Source of the DNA: Clostridium bowmanii
Lineage (GTDB): Bacteria; Bacillota; Clostridia; Clostridiales; Clostridiaceae
Assembly: GCF_018861315.1 (NCBI RefSeq)
Contig: NZ_JAHLDL010000008.1
Location: forward strand, 62,001-126,000
DNA: 64,000 nucleotides
Direction: 5' to 3'
The position numbers and the translations under genes were made by a program. The notes beneath the pieces were generated by a model, which worked only from the letters and a program-made list of their open reading frames with translations, made no database searches and was not told the DNA's origin. Every line of letters begins with the position of its first letter. Position 1 is the first letter of the stretch. Of the stretch, positions 7,779 through 17,346 are shown in pieces.

Positions 7779-8867
7779 TTATAAAATTTCATTCCACCCA
7801 ATGATATCTGAAATACCAAGACCTGGAGAATCATTCATACTTATTGTGTTTCCTATCACAGATGCTCCACCAATTATTGAATCTTTCTCAAATAACAACA
7901 TAGTATCTAGGTCTGCTTTAATCAAATTAGATTTTGATGCTGCAAAACTAGCAGCTGCAGTTATGCCCATTCTACTTTCTAGCATGCATCCCATCATACA
8001 TCTTATACCCATATTTTCTGCCATGTTATACATTTTTATTGCATTATTTATGCCACCACACTTCATAAGTTTTATGCTTATAAGATCTGCTGCTCTTCTT
8101 TCAATTATCTTAAATGCATCTGATGGACCAAATACTGCTTCATCTGCAAGAATCTTTGTATCAACATTGTCTGTAACATATTTTAGTCCATCTATATCCC
8201 AAGCATTAACCGGTTGCTCAACAAACTCAATATCCAGGCCCATGTCTTCGAATTTTCTAATAATGCTTACAGCTTCCTTTGGTCTCCAACCTTGATTAGC
8301 ATCCACCCTTATTTTTATTCCCCGCCTTACTGCTTTCCTCACTGCTTTTACTCTCTCTATATCAAGGTTTGGGTCATTACCAATTTTTACTTTCAAGCAA
8401 AGATAGCCAGCCATTATAGCTTCTAAAGATTTTTCAACCATATTTTCCACCGTATCATTTGATATTGTAAGATCTGTAGTCAATGACGTTTTATATCCAC
8501 CCAAAAATTTATAAAGTGGAATTCCATATTTCTTGCAAAGCAAATCATATATAGCAATATCAATAGCAGCTTTCGCACTATTATTTGCATGAATAGAATT
8601 ATGAATTACTTTCATAATTTCTTCAAGATTATCAATGTCTAGACCTAAAATATCAGGTTTAATATAATTTATTGCGCCAATAATTGAATTCGGTGTTTCA
8701 CCAGTTATAGAAGGTGTTGGCGCAGCACTACCAAATCCTACTTCCCCAGTATCTGTAATCATTTTTATAACTATTTCATCAGAATATGTAAGGAATCTCT
8801 TTCCTACTCTGTATGGTTGTATTAAAGGGGTATTAATTTTTCCCATTTTAATCTCTTTAATTTTCAT
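7779..8867 (-). CDS. Dipeptide epimerase, L-Ala-D/L-Glu type (enolase superfamily)
   Basis: A 362-residue protein of the muconate-lactonizing subgroup of the enolase superfamily. The residues of the active barrel are visible: LKVKIG with the KxK acid/base lysine near residue 160, metal ligands in RVDANQGW, FVEQP and ADEAVFGP, and the second lysine in ISIKLMKCGG near 265. B. subtilis YkfB and E. coli YcjG use this set to epimerise L-Ala-D-Glu from cell-wall peptides. The next gene upstream in the same direction encodes PepV dipeptidase, which fits a path that recycles wall dipeptides. The start at 8867 follows GAGGGATAATT. The exact dipeptide handled cannot be read from the sequence. Confidence 0.85.
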   Translation of the reverse strand: MKIKEIKMGKINTPLIQPYRVGKRFLTYSDEIVIKMITDTGEVGFGSAAPTPSITGETPNSIIGAINYIKPDILGLDIDNLEEIMKVIHNSIHANNSAKAAIDIAIYDLLCKKYGIPLYKFLGGYKTSLTTDLTISNDTVENMVEKSLEAIMAGYLCLKVKIGNDPNLDIERVKAVRKAVRRGIKIRVDANQGWRPKEAVSIIRKFEDMGLDIEFVEQPVNAWDIDGLKYVTDNVDTKILADEAVFGPSDAFKIIERRAADLISIKLMKCGGINNAIKMYNMAENMGIRCMMGCMLESRMGITAAASFAASKSNLIKADLDTMLLFEKDSIIGGASVIGNTISMNDSPGLGISDIIGWNEIL

Positions 8868-9055
8868 AATTATCCCTCGCTAAATATTTAATATTTTTTT
8901 TATGGTGTTTAACTTATTCATAAAATAATCTATGAATAATTAATAGTATAATATTCAATTATACATCTATATTGGTTTTAATTCTATCGCTTTTGTATAA
9001 ATTAATTACAAATTGTTCTTTTGTAATTTTTTTTAAATTTAATCCTTTAAAAATA

Positions 9056-9094
9056 TTTAGGCCTATATCTTATTTTATAAAATATAGGCCTAAA
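9056..9094 (-). terminator. Terminator after pepV
   Basis: TTTAGGCCTATAT (9056 on) and ATATAGGCCTAAA (ending 9094) form a 13-bp stem with an AT-rich loop. The minus strand continues ATTTTTAAAGG, a fair U-tail. It lies about 70 bp past the pepV stop. Confidence 0.7.
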
Positions 9095-9162
9095 AATTAT
9101 TCAATTTCAACTTAAATATTTCACTTATAAAATAAGATACATATCTAAAAGTTATTTACTTC

Positions 9163-10554
9163 TTATTTTGCTAATTCATATAATGCATGAGCATATATTT
9201 TAGCATTTTTAATTAAATTATCAATTGTAATATATTCATTCTTTTTATGAATAGTATCGGGTTCTCCTGCGAACATTGGTCCAAATGCTACAGTATTAGG
9301 CATTTCTTTAGCATAAGTTCCTCCACCTATAGATAATAACTTAGCTTCTTCTCCAGTTTGCTCAGTGTAAACTTTTTGAAGTGTTTTAATAATTGGACTA
9401 TCTGGTGAAAAGTATAATGGTGCTTGATGCTCAAATTTCTCTACTTTTATCCCAGTTCCTTCTATTTTACTATTAAATGGATTCATCATGTCTTCTAGTT
9501 TATTTGTTACAGGATATCTTAAATTTAAAGTCATTGTAACTGAATTTTCATCCATATTAACAACTCCAACATTAAACGACATTTTTCCTGAATCCTCATC
9601 TTCAAGACAAACTCCAAAAGACTCTCCGTGTGTTTCTAAACCTATATTTTTATTTAAAAATTCTATAACTTCTGACACATCATTTGTTCCAAAATCCACA
9701 GTTCCAAGGAAAGCGAATAATTGCATTATGGCATTTACTCCAAGTTCTGGTGTACTTCCGTGAGCTGCTTCACCTACAGATTTAATTACTACAATACCCT
9801 CTTTAACTTCTGCTGAAAGCTTATAATCCTTAGTTTTCGCAAAAGTATCCACTGCATTAATAATATTTTTTGCATCTTTAGCCACAATCCCAGCTTCGCA
9901 ATAATCAGGTACTATGTTAGCTACTTGGCCACCCTTAAAGTACTTTATTTTGTTTTCACTCTGATTTTTATTTTTAAAATCTTTTACAATGTTGAAAATA
10001 GTTATACCTTTTTCACCATTAATTATTGGATATTCTGCATCTGGTGTAAAACCAGCAACTGGTGCTTTTTCTCTTTCTAAATAATAGTCAAGTTCCTTGC
10101 TTCCTGTTTCTTCATTAGTACCAAATAAAACCCTAATTCTTTTAGAAACTGGTAGTTTTGCATCTTTAATTGCTTTCAATCCATAAAGTGTTGCCATTAT
10201 TGGTCCTTTATCATCTGTAGTTCCACGTCCATACATTTTTCCGTCATGAATTTCTGCAGCATAAGGTGGGTAAATCCAACCTTCTCCTTCAGGAACTACA
10301 TCTAAGTGACCTAAGGCCAAAACATAATCTTCACCTTGTCCATATTCTGCATATCCAACATAACCGTCTAGGTTAACTGTATGAAAGCCTAATTTTTTCG
10401 CAGTATTTAAAGCACATTCTAATGTTTTAGCTACACCCTCACCAAAAGGCATTCCTGGTTTTGGTTCACTTTCTATACTCTTAATTCTTATAACCTCTTG
10501 AGTAGACTTAACAATATCCTCTTTCATAGCGTCAATTAATTTATTTAATTCCAT
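9163..10554 (-). CDS. pepV: Dipeptidase PepV (M20 zinc peptidase)
   Basis: A 463-residue M20-family metallopeptidase that hydrolyses dipeptides in the cytoplasm. The metal and catalytic motifs are present: ALGHLDVVPEG near residue 82 (His and Asp), YGRGTTDDKGP near 112, FGTNEETGSKE near 145 with the catalytic Glu, and the C-terminal GGGTYAKEMPN followed by DTIHKKNEYI, typical of PepV. Length matches Lactobacillus PepV (about 470). The start at 10554 follows GGAGGGAA. Its 5' leader carries three successive hairpins (10581-10719). The dipeptide epimerase gene lies next downstream beyond the terminator, so the two are probably transcribed separately but work on related substrates. Confidence 0.9.
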   Translation of the reverse strand: MELNKLIDAMKEDIVKSTQEVIRIKSIESEPKPGMPFGEGVAKTLECALNTAKKLGFHTVNLDGYVGYAEYGQGEDYVLALGHLDVVPEGEGWIYPPYAAEIHDGKMYGRGTTDDKGPIMATLYGLKAIKDAKLPVSKRIRVLFGTNEETGSKELDYYLEREKAPVAGFTPDAEYPIINGEKGITIFNIVKDFKNKNQSENKIKYFKGGQVANIVPDYCEAGIVAKDAKNIINAVDTFAKTKDYKLSAEVKEGIVVIKSVGEAAHGSTPELGVNAIMQLFAFLGTVDFGTNDVSEVIEFLNKNIGLETHGESFGVCLEDEDSGKMSFNVGVVNMDENSVTMTLNLRYPVTNKLEDMMNPFNSKIEGTGIKVEKFEHQAPLYFSPDSPIIKTLQKVYTEQTGEEAKLLSIGGGTYAKEMPNTVAFGPMFAGEPDTIHKKNEYITIDNLIKNAKIYAHALYELAK

Positions 10555-10580
10555 ATTAGTTTCCCTCCATTTATATTTTA

Positions 10581-10719
10581 CACTAAGTGGCTTAGTGTGG
10601 ATTAAGCCACTTAATGTGATTTAATGTATTAAAGTAGATTAATCTAAATAATAGCTTAATCTACTAAATCAGCTTTACTTTCACCTACAAAACAGTTAAG
10701 AGCCATAAAGGCTCTTAAC
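10581..10719 (-). promoter_or_regulatory. Leader of pepV with three successive hairpins
   Basis: From the far end towards the gene: GTTAAGAGCC/GGCTCTTAAC (10695-10719), GTAGATTAA/TTAATCTAC (10634-10664) and TAAGTGGCTTA/TAAGCCACTTA (10581-10618). The last ends about 26 bp before the pepV start. None has a long T-run, so they look like folding elements of a leader and not simple terminators. I recognise no known riboswitch. The rest of 10555-10927 holds nothing further I can name apart from the lepB terminator. Confidence 0.5.
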
Positions 10720-10883
10720 TTACATTTTTCCTTTATTATTTCTTAAATAACATATTTTGTTCTATACTTAATTATAACATTAAATTGTTGTTTTATCTAC
10801 TTTTGTAGCAAAGAGATAAATCCATAATTCTAATACAGATCTATTTTGAGCATCGGTACACCCTGCAATATTATCAAAAAATA

Positions 10884-10926
10884 AAAATAGCAGATATACG
10901 AACTTTCATTCATGCTCTGCTATTTT
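10884..10926 (-). terminator. Terminator after lepB
   Basis: AAAATAGCAGA (10884-10894) pairs with TCTGCTATTTT (10916-10926). The minus strand then reads TTATTTTTTG. It begins immediately after the lepB stop codon. Confidence 0.8.
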
Positions 10927-10927
10927 C

Positions 10928-11443
10928 TTATTTTAATTTTCCAAATGTACTAAAAGGACTAATTCTAATTCTTGCTTTGCCCATTATATCCTTCTTAGGT
11001 ATATAAGGTTTTTCCCAATATCTTGCGTCTAGAGAATTTATTCTATTGTCGCCCATAAAAAAGTAACTATCTTCTGGCACTTTAAATGTACCTGTTTTGC
11101 CACCTGGGTATTTAACGTAACTCTCATCTATTTTAACCTTATTTACATACACTGACCCATCTTCTTTTATTTCTACTTCATCATTTGGTAGCCCAATAAG
11201 CCTCTTTATCAAATCTTCATCCAACTCATCAGAATGAAATACTACTACATCCCCATGCCCAAGATTATTTTTGTTATGAACCCTTGTTACTAAAATCTTA
11301 TCTCCTAGGTTAATGGTTGGTAGCATGGACCCAGTTGGAACAGACACATTAAAGAAAATAACCTTATTTATGATAAACGCTATTATAATGGCTGCTACTA
11401 TAGGTAATATCCAATCTTTTAATATCTTTTTTATAATATCCAT
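10928..11443 (-). CDS. lepB: Signal peptidase I
   Basis: A 171-residue type I signal peptidase, which cleaves signal peptides from exported preproteins on the outer membrane face. One N-terminal membrane segment (about 10-30) is followed by the catalytic serine motif PTGSMLPT near residue 38 and the lysine region DVVVFHSDELDEDLIKRLIG, then the box GDNRINSLDARYW. Length is typical of Bacillus Sip proteins. The start at 11443 is preceded by GAGGGGATAATC. Upstream (11444-11784) are only AT-rich sequence and the terminator of the preceding gene. It is a single-gene unit ended by the hairpin at 10884-10926. Confidence 0.93.
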   Translation of the reverse strand: MDIIKKILKDWILPIVAAIIIAFIINKVIFFNVSVPTGSMLPTINLGDKILVTRVHNKNNLGHGDVVVFHSDELDEDLIKRLIGLPNDEVEIKEDGSVYVNKVKIDESYVKYPGGKTGTFKVPEDSYFFMGDNRINSLDARYWEKPYIPKKDIMGKARIRISPFSTFGKLK

Positions 11444-11674
11444 GATTATCCCCTCTCAATTCAAACACATTAATATTTTATCACAATATTTATAATATAT
11501 CATTATTTTAAATTCACCATATGTTAACAAATCATAAATTTTTACTATTTTTTACCTGTTAAATATTAAAACCACTAGCATTTTACCAAGTGTAGTTGAA
11601 ATACAAATGTTAGGAGTTAATAATTTTAAAATTTTTTCATAAATCTTTTGTCAATAAAATCTTTTAATTAAAAA

Positions 11675-11717
11675 ATAAGGAAGAACTTTCATAGCGTACT
11701 ACGAGTTCTCCCTTAAT
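11675..11717 (-). terminator. Terminator after the glycosyltransferase-like gene
   Basis: ATAAGGAAGAACT (11675 on) and AGTTCTCCCTTAAT (to 11717) form the stem; the minus strand continues in a TTATTTTTTAATT tail. The pieces GAACTTTCATA and AGTTCTCC recall the ends of repeat A3, so it may be a reduced member of that family. Confidence 0.7.
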
Positions 11718-11784
11718 TTCTAAAATCAGCACTTATTAAATAACTTATAATAATAACTAAAAAATTATTAACTTTTATGCTTTA

Positions 11785-13029
11785 TTAATTTTTAGAATAA
11801 TATTCCATAATTTTCGCCCAAACTCTTTGTGTTTCCTTAAACTCAGCATAATGTTTTTCCACATTTTTATCATATTTATCTAATTCATTTAAAATCTTAC
11901 TAAACTCAGGTTTCCCAAAATATTCACAAACTTTAGGCAATACTTCCCTTAGTTGTTGTCTCATCTCTTTAATCTTTTCCTCATAAACAGGCCGCTGTGT
12001 TATATATATGAATAGTGGCTTGTAACGGATCCACCCTATACACGCCTTGTAAAAGCGAGTGGTAATCTGCTCTGTATCTGCTTTAATAAACTTAAGTCGT
12101 ATTGGTAGAACTCCCTCTAAGAGGTAATTATAAGTAGAAAACCCATCATGAAATGTATAGCAAGGCACCTTCATAACTTTTCTATCACTTAAACAAGTAG
12201 CTAAAAAAGTATCCTCGCCTCTAGCTCCTGGTGGATTGTAAAACGGGAAAATACGACTAGGATTAGTAAGATTAATACAAAGATTAGCCCCTGAGATGAA
12301 TTTGGAATGGTTTATTTCCTCTACCTCTGTTGCCTCATCACTTGTCAAAATCTTTGTATCAGCATAGGTTACCCCACCATTTTTCATGACTTTTTTCAAG
12401 GTATTCCAATTGACTATATCATTGCTGATAGCCTCAATAAACTTTTGGAAATCCCCTTCATTCATCTTATCATTAAATTCCATATACGGAATAGGTGAAA
12501 TGTATCCACAATGGTGTCCATGGGTTATATCCGCATTCTCAATATATTTAAGGTGCTTTGATAAAACCTGCTGACCTCCCCAAATTACAGTATCCCTGGT
12601 ACTAGTAACTGCCATAGGATATTCATCATCGTCTAGAAAGACTAGATAATCCATCTTATTCTTTATTGCGTAATATAGCACAGTATTCCGCTTAGCTGCA
12701 TAACCCTTACCAAATATCAAAAGAGCTTCGTTAATATCTATTACATTTTCACTGATTAAATAGTCAATTTCTTCTCTTATATTGCTATTTCCAATAAATT
12801 CACTAATATCAATCTGTTTCAATAGTTCTGGATTTACATTTGTGAAATCTGTTATTTTAGTTTTATTATAATTTGTATCATATGCTACAAAAAGATTTAA
12901 ACTGACACCCTCCTTTTGCATCAAACCGGATTCATACCAAGTATGTATATATGTCCTTAGAACCTTTTTAAAGCTCTTTCTTCCAGTGGCAAAACCTACT
13001 CCAACTTTAATATTCTTTTCCTTTTGCAT
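11785..13029 (-). CDS. Glycosyltransferase-like protein with a GT-A type DDD motif
   Basis: A 414-residue cytoplasmic protein. The N-terminal half starts with a beta strand IKVGVGFATGRK and reaches YLVFLDDDEYPMA near residue 140, the DxD-like metal and nucleotide-sugar site of GT-A fold glycosyltransferases. A later acidic GARGEDTFLATCL (near 285) resembles the ED acceptor motif of many GT2-like enzymes. The C-terminal 100 residues are a charged helical tail. No membrane segment or signal is seen. The start at 13029 follows GGAGTGATGAA. It stands alone between its own terminator and the rRNA methyltransferase gene, so its acceptor cannot be guessed. The family call is by motif only. Confidence 0.6.
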   Translation of the reverse strand: MQKEKNIKVGVGFATGRKSFKKVLRTYIHTWYESGLMQKEGVSLNLFVAYDTNYNKTKITDFTNVNPELLKQIDISEFIGNSNIREEIDYLISENVIDINEALLIFGKGYAAKRNTVLYYAIKNKMDYLVFLDDDEYPMAVTSTRDTVIWGGQQVLSKHLKYIENADITHGHHCGYISPIPYMEFNDKMNEGDFQKFIEAISNDIVNWNTLKKVMKNGGVTYADTKILTSDEATEVEEINHSKFISGANLCINLTNPSRIFPFYNPPGARGEDTFLATCLSDRKVMKVPCYTFHDGFSTYNYLLEGVLPIRLKFIKADTEQITTRFYKACIGWIRYKPLFIYITQRPVYEEKIKEMRQQLREVLPKVCEYFGKPEFSKILNELDKYDKNVEKHYAEFKETQRVWAKIMEYYSKN

Positions 13030-13157
13030 TTCATCACTCCTCTTTATGCAAAATTCATCGTAGCCTATATAGTTACCTTTTAATTATATCACAATTAACC
13101 CACAAATTCACAAATGACTTATTTATTGTCTATACAACAAAAGTGATATTTTATGTC

Positions 13158-14549
13158 CTATTTCTTCTCTATCCTAGCAACGCACTCCACGTGAGATGTT
13201 TGAGGGAACATGTCCACTGGTTGAATCTCTAGTGTTCTATATCCTAGTTCATCTAAAATCCCTAAATCGCGAGCTAAAGTACCAGGGTCGCAAGAAACGT
13301 AAACTATAGTAATAGGTCCCATACTAGCAATTGCTTCTAAAAGAATTTTTTCACAACCCTTTCTTGGTGGATCAACTACCACTACATCAGCTCGTACTCC
13401 TTTACTAATAAGTTCTGGAATAACCACTTCTGCCTCTCCTACTATAAATTCTGCATTATCTATCTTGTTTTCTTTTGCATTTATTTTAGCATTTTCAATA
13501 GCTTCTGGTACTATTTCAACTCCATATACCTTTTTAGCTTTCTGAGATAAAAATAGTGATATAGTTCCTGTACCACAATAAGCATCTAGTACCACTTCTC
13601 CACCGCTTAAATTAGCATACTCTAGAGCTTTACTATACAATACTTCTGTTTGAGCTGAATTAACTTGGAAAAATGATAGTGGAGAAACTTCAAATTTAAA
13701 TTCTCCTATGTAATCAGTTATAGCATCTTTTCCCCATAATGTTATGCAACGCGCTCCCAGTATTACATTTGTTTTTTCATTATTAATATTTTGTACTATA
13801 CTAACAAGTCCTTGAATCTTCTTAGTCATTATAGCTATAAATTCTTCTTTATGTGGAAGTGCTTTACCATTAGTAACGAGCACCACCATTACTTCTCCTG
13901 TCCTAAAGCCTTTTCTAATCATAATATGTCTAAGTATACCTTGGTGGGTCTCCTCATTATAACTTTGAATATTACAATCTTTTATCCACTGCCTTGTAAG
14001 CTTTACCACAATATCTGCAGCCTTATCTTGAATATGACAAGTTTCATTGTTTATTATGTCATGACTCCTTGCAGCATAAAATCCAATGTCTACTCCACCA
14101 TTTTTATTAGACACAGGTAATTGAACCTTGTTTCTATAATTATAAGGGCTATCCATTCCTAGTGTAGGGTGGATTATAACATCTTCTAATTTCCCTATTC
14201 TATTAATAACCTGTACTACTCTATTGGTTTTAAACTCTAATTGTCCCCTGTAGTCTATATGTTGTAGATTACAGCCTCCACAATTCTTATATATACTACA
14301 AACTGGCTCTATTCTCCTTTTCGATGATTCTATAATTTCCAATAATTTACCAAAAGCAAAATTCTTAGAAACCTTAACAATTTTTATTTTTACCACTTCG
14401 TCTACAATTGCACCCGCTACGAAAACCGTAAAGTTATCTATCTTACCTACACCTTCACCCTCGTATCCCATATTATCTATAGTCATTACATAATCCATGT
14501 TTTTCTCAACAGGAACAACATAATTATCAAATCTTTCATTATTTTTCAT
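13158..14549 (-). CDS. rlmD: 23S rRNA (uracil-5-)-methyltransferase, RlmD/RumA family
   Basis: A 463-residue SAM-dependent RNA methyltransferase. Order: a TRAM RNA-binding domain (about 15-75), a cysteine set [11 protein letters not shown] (near 90) matching the iron-sulfur ligands of RumA, then the methyltransferase fold with [22 protein letters not shown] and the catalytic cysteine in [12 protein letters not shown]. Bacillus homologues (RlmCD) modify U747 and U1939 of 23S rRNA; which site applies here is unknown. The start at 14549 is chosen because GGGAGGAG lies 6 nt upstream; the frame extends to 14612 without such a site. Transcribed separately from the DUF1540 gene upstream. Confidence 0.9.
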   Translation of the reverse strand: MKNNERFDNYVVPVEKNMDYVMTIDNMGYEGEGVGKIDNFTVFVAGAIVDEVVKIKIVKVSKNFAFGKLLEIIESSKRRIEPVCSIYKNCGGCNLQHIDYRGQLEFKTNRVVQVINRIGKLEDVIIHPTLGMDSPYNYRNKVQLPVSNKNGGVDIGFYAARSHDIINNETCHIQDKAADIVVKLTRQWIKDCNIQSYNEETHQGILRHIMIRKGFRTGEVMVVLVTNGKALPHKEEFIAIMTKKIQGLVSIVQNINNEKTNVILGARCITLWGKDAITDYIGEFKFEVSPLSFFQVNSAQTEVLYSKALEYANLSGGEVVLDAYCGTGTISLFLSQKAKKVYGVEIVPEAIENAKINAKENKIDNAEFIVGEAEVVIPELISKGVRADVVVVDPPRKGCEKILLEAIASMGPITIVYVSCDPGTLARDLGILDELGYRTLEIQPVDMFPQTSHVECVARIEKK

Positions 14550-14636
14550 AAAATCTCCTCCCAACCTCAACCTAAATCTAAAACTATATCTATCATAAAA
14601 ACCTATATCCATTTTACCATATTAAAAGCACCTGAA

Positions 14637-14685
14637 AAGAAATAAGCAGTCAAATATACCATGGATATCTGACTAATTATTTCTT
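14637..14685 (-). terminator. Terminator-like inverted repeat after the DUF1540 gene
   Basis: GAAATAAGCAGTCAAATAT and ATATCTGACTAATTATTTC are imperfect complements around CCATGG. The minus strand then has TTTCTTTT. It lies about 55 bp past the DUF1540 stop. Confidence 0.5.
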
Positions 14686-14738
14686 TGAAGATGCCTTTTA
14701 GCATAATCTAAAAAAAATGCACACTTCACTAGTTTTCA

Positions 14739-15098
14739 TTATTCTTCGAATGTCTCACATTGTGTTCTTTTGCTACTTAGCGCACCTGTGACATTTACCA
14801 AAATATTATCTGCTATACATAATTTTTTTTCATTATGCATACAATTTGTAGCATCACATCTAATACTTGGGCTCATCTCTATGGAGTCACTATTAAATAC
14901 TTGCTTAATTTCACCAACTACATTCAGATTAAGTGCATTAGTTAAAGAATTCTTTAACCCTTTCTCAGCAAAAGTTTCACATTGTGTGGACTCACTGCTA
15001 TGGGCATTTGACCCCAAAACATTTATAGTCCTAGCTGAACATATTCCTGTTACGTTATTGACACAAGTTGTTGCATTGCAACTTAAAGTTCCATTCAT
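14739..15098 (-). CDS. DUF1540 protein with two cysteine-rich repeats
   Basis: A 119-residue soluble protein with two copies of the DUF1540 unit: residues 5-45 (LSCNATTCVNN...CSA...TQCETF) and 80-118 (IRCDATNCMHN...CIA...TQCETF). Each has four cysteines spaced like a small zinc or metal-binding knuckle. Single and double DUF1540 proteins are common in clostridia and often linked with sporulation, but no biochemical role is settled. The start at 15098 follows GGAGG by 6 nt; the open frame continues up to 15215 but lacks a ribosome site there. The leader carries a promoter and an early terminator (15310-15384), suggesting attenuation or an upstream small RNA. Confidence 0.8.
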   Translation of the reverse strand: MNGTLSCNATTCVNNVTGICSARTINVLGSNAHSSESTQCETFAEKGLKNSLTNALNLNVVGEIKQVFNSDSIEMSPSIRCDATNCMHNEKKLCIADNILVNVTGALSSKRTQCETFEE

Positions 15099-15309
15099 GA
15101 TTTTACCTCCAACTATGTATTTTAGTTTATAGTTTGTATCTTTTGCTCTTATTATACTATATAAGTGAAAGATAAAGATAATTAATATCATATTCTTTTG
15201 ATTTATTACTTTCATGATTTCATTTTTAAATGTATATTAACTTATGCATGATAACCCCCCTTATATTGAATCCAGAAGATTGCAAGACAGGTCTTCAAAA
15301 AAATGCAAA

Positions 15310-15384
15310 TAAAAAAAAGCACCATATAGATGCTCAAATAGAATCAGTTGCCCTTCTTCTTTGTTCATAATTGTAACCATATTT
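15310..15384 (-). ncRNA. Candidate small RNA or attenuated leader before the DUF1540 gene
   Basis: A strong promoter predicts a start near 15384. About 50 nt later a hairpin (AGCACC/GGTGCT class, 15318-15335) is followed on the minus strand by eight T residues. The transcript would be about 70-75 nt. It contains no frame with a ribosome site. It could be an independent RNA or the terminated leader of the DUF1540 message. Confidence 0.45.
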
Positions 15385-15390
15385 GTTTTT

Positions 15391-15419
15391 ATTATACATA
15401 ATTTTATGTTACATGTAAA
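15391..15419 (-). promoter_or_regulatory. Sigma-A promoter between pyk and the DUF1540 gene
   Basis: Minus strand TTTACA (15414-15419), 17-nt spacer, TATAAT (15391-15396). Confidence 0.65.
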
Positions 15420-15439
15420 GATTTTTATAGTTTTCAAAA

Positions 15440-15467
15440 AAAGATTGCCAGTTATATGACAATCTTT
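15440..15467 (-). terminator. Terminator after pyk
   Basis: AAAGATTG (15440-15447) pairs with CAATCTTT (15460-15467), and the minus strand ends in TTTTTTTG. About 45 bp past the pyk stop. Confidence 0.75.
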
Positions 15468-15513
15468 AGCAAACTACCAGCCTAATTGCTAGTAATCTGC
15501 TATTTTAATTTAT

Positions 15514-17274
15514 TTAGTTTTTTATATTAGCTCTTCCACTATAAACAATACCTCTAGCTGCATCCATAGTTATAAATGAACCCGTTTTAATTATTTCAGC
15601 TGCTCCTGTTGCATTGTATATTATTGGAATTTCTCTTTTTGTACATTCAATAACAACACTTGAGCTTAATTCATCTTCTTCTACTATAATTCCAGAAACT
15701 CTATCTAATATATCGATATAATCTCTGTTTAATGTTTTCATTACTAAGATATCACCATCTAGCATAGTATCATTAGCTTCTCTTGCATTCTTTACATGAT
15801 AAGCTGTTCCACAAGCTGATGCGCTTATATTACCCTTACCTTTAAGTAATATATCACCAACTATATGAACTTTCATCATATTAGTACTACCTACAAAATT
15901 CGCTGGAATTCCAGCAGCTATAACTACTAAATCTCCCTTTTCTACGTAGCCTGCTTCTAAAGCAATCTTTACAGAATTATCTATAAGTTCATCTGTAGAT
16001 TCTACTTTATCTGCACATACTGCATATACACCCCAGTTTAATGCTAAAGCCCTAGCTACCTTTTCATAAGGAGTAACAGCAATAACTGGACACTCTGGTC
16101 TATAAGCTGAAACTTTTCTAGCTGTATTACCACTTTGAGTTGCAGTAATAATAGCTGAAGCATTAAGTTCCATAGCTGTATTACAAGTAGCTAAACTAAT
16201 AGCATTTGGTACATTAGGAATATGTGATTTTCCTTTTTTCTTTAAATTTTCTTGATAATTAAGAGCATTCTCAGCAGCTTTGGCTATTTTAGCCATTATC
16301 TCTACTGTCTCTATAGGATATTTACCATTAGCAGTTTCACCACTAAGCATTATTGCATCTGTACCATCAAATATTGCATTTGCAACGTCTGAAGATTCCG
16401 CTCTAGTTGGTCTTGGATTTCTCATCATAGAGTCAAGCATTTGAGTAGCTGTTATAACTGCCTTACCAGCAGCATTACATTTCTCAATAATCATTTTTTG
16501 AACTATTGGTACTTCTTCTGTAGGAATTTCAACTCCCAAATCTCCTCTTGCTACCATAATACCATCGGAGAACTTAATTATATCATCGATATTATTAACC
16601 CCTTCTCTGTTTTCAATCTTAGAGAATATTTGTATTTCTGCTCCACCATTTTCGTTAAGAACACGTCTTATATCAAGTACATCTGTTGCTTTTCTTACAA
16701 ATGAGGCTGCAACAATATCAACTTCCTGCTCAACTCCAAATTTCAAATCATCAATATCTCTTTCTGTAAGAGGTGGAAGATTTATTGAAACTCCAGGTAC
16801 GTTAACACCCTTATGATTTCCTACCATACCAGTGTTAGCTACTATACATTCGATCCTTTTACCCTTAACTTCTTGAACGATAAGACCTACTAAACCGTCA
16901 TCAATAAGTATAGTATCATTAGGTTTAACATCTTCATATAATTTATTATATGTAACTGAGCAAACAGTTTCATCGCCCATAACTTCCTCACCACAAACTA
17001 TAGTAAATTTTGCGCCTTCTTTTAATTCAAGTTTACCTGCTGCAAAATCTCCTGTTCTAATTTCTGGTCCCTTAGTATCGAGTATTATAGCGATATGCTT
17101 ATTATGTTCACTTCTTAATGCCTTTACTAAGTCCATTCTACCCTTATGTTCAGCATGGTCTCCGTGAGAAAAATTATGCCTTGAAGCATCCATTCCCGCA
17201 TCCATTAATCCTTTTATTATTTCGCTGTTATCACTAGCTGGTCCTACTGTACATATAATTTTAGTTTTTTTCAT
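15514..17274 (-). CDS. pyk: Pyruvate kinase with C-terminal phosphohistidine-like domain
   Basis: Last enzyme of glycolysis: phosphoenolpyruvate + ADP to pyruvate + ATP. The 586-residue length is that of Bacillus-type enzymes with an added PEP-utilizer (mobile) domain. Visible parts: N-terminal KTKIICTVGPAS, the barrel with DTKGPEIRTG and MVARGDLGVEIP, the active-site signature with IFSKIENREG, the C domain around residues 350-475, and the extra domain with ISACGTAYHVKNA and a final TMDAARGIVYSGRA. The usual catalytic histidine of the extra domain is absent, as in other pyruvate kinases. It follows pfkA by 72 bp and is very likely cotranscribed with it. Start at 17274 behind AAGGGGAGAAG. Confidence 0.96.
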   Translation of the reverse strand: MKKTKIICTVGPASDNSEIIKGLMDAGMDASRHNFSHGDHAEHKGRMDLVKALRSEHNKHIAIILDTKGPEIRTGDFAAGKLELKEGAKFTIVCGEEVMGDETVCSVTYNKLYEDVKPNDTILIDDGLVGLIVQEVKGKRIECIVANTGMVGNHKGVNVPGVSINLPPLTERDIDDLKFGVEQEVDIVAASFVRKATDVLDIRRVLNENGGAEIQIFSKIENREGVNNIDDIIKFSDGIMVARGDLGVEIPTEEVPIVQKMIIEKCNAAGKAVITATQMLDSMMRNPRPTRAESSDVANAIFDGTDAIMLSGETANGKYPIETVEIMAKIAKAAENALNYQENLKKKGKSHIPNVPNAISLATCNTAMELNASAIITATQSGNTARKVSAYRPECPVIAVTPYEKVARALALNWGVYAVCADKVESTDELIDNSVKIALEAGYVEKGDLVVIAAGIPANFVGSTNMMKVHIVGDILLKGKGNISASACGTAYHVKNAREANDTMLDGDILVMKTLNRDYIDILDRVSGIIVEEDELSSSVVIECTKREIPIIYNATGAAEIIKTGSFITMDAARGIVYSGRANIKN

Positions 17275-17346
17275 AAACTTCTCCCCTTATTTAAGTTATT
17301 TTTATTTAATAATAAACAATCTTATATAAAATCATTTTATTTCATT

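Noticed and set aside
10581-10719. T-box or known riboswitch before pepV
   Set aside because: No T-box core sequence or antiterminator pattern is recognisable, and no strong terminator is present.
14550-15215. Upstream extensions of RlmD (to 14612) and of the DUF1540 protein (to 15215)
   Set aside because: Both lack ribosome sites and add non-homologous residues; clear ribosome sites lie before 14549 and 15098.
15267-15384. A 38-codon frame upstream of the DUF1540 gene
   Set aside because: No ribosome site, and it reads through a terminator hairpin and a T-run.
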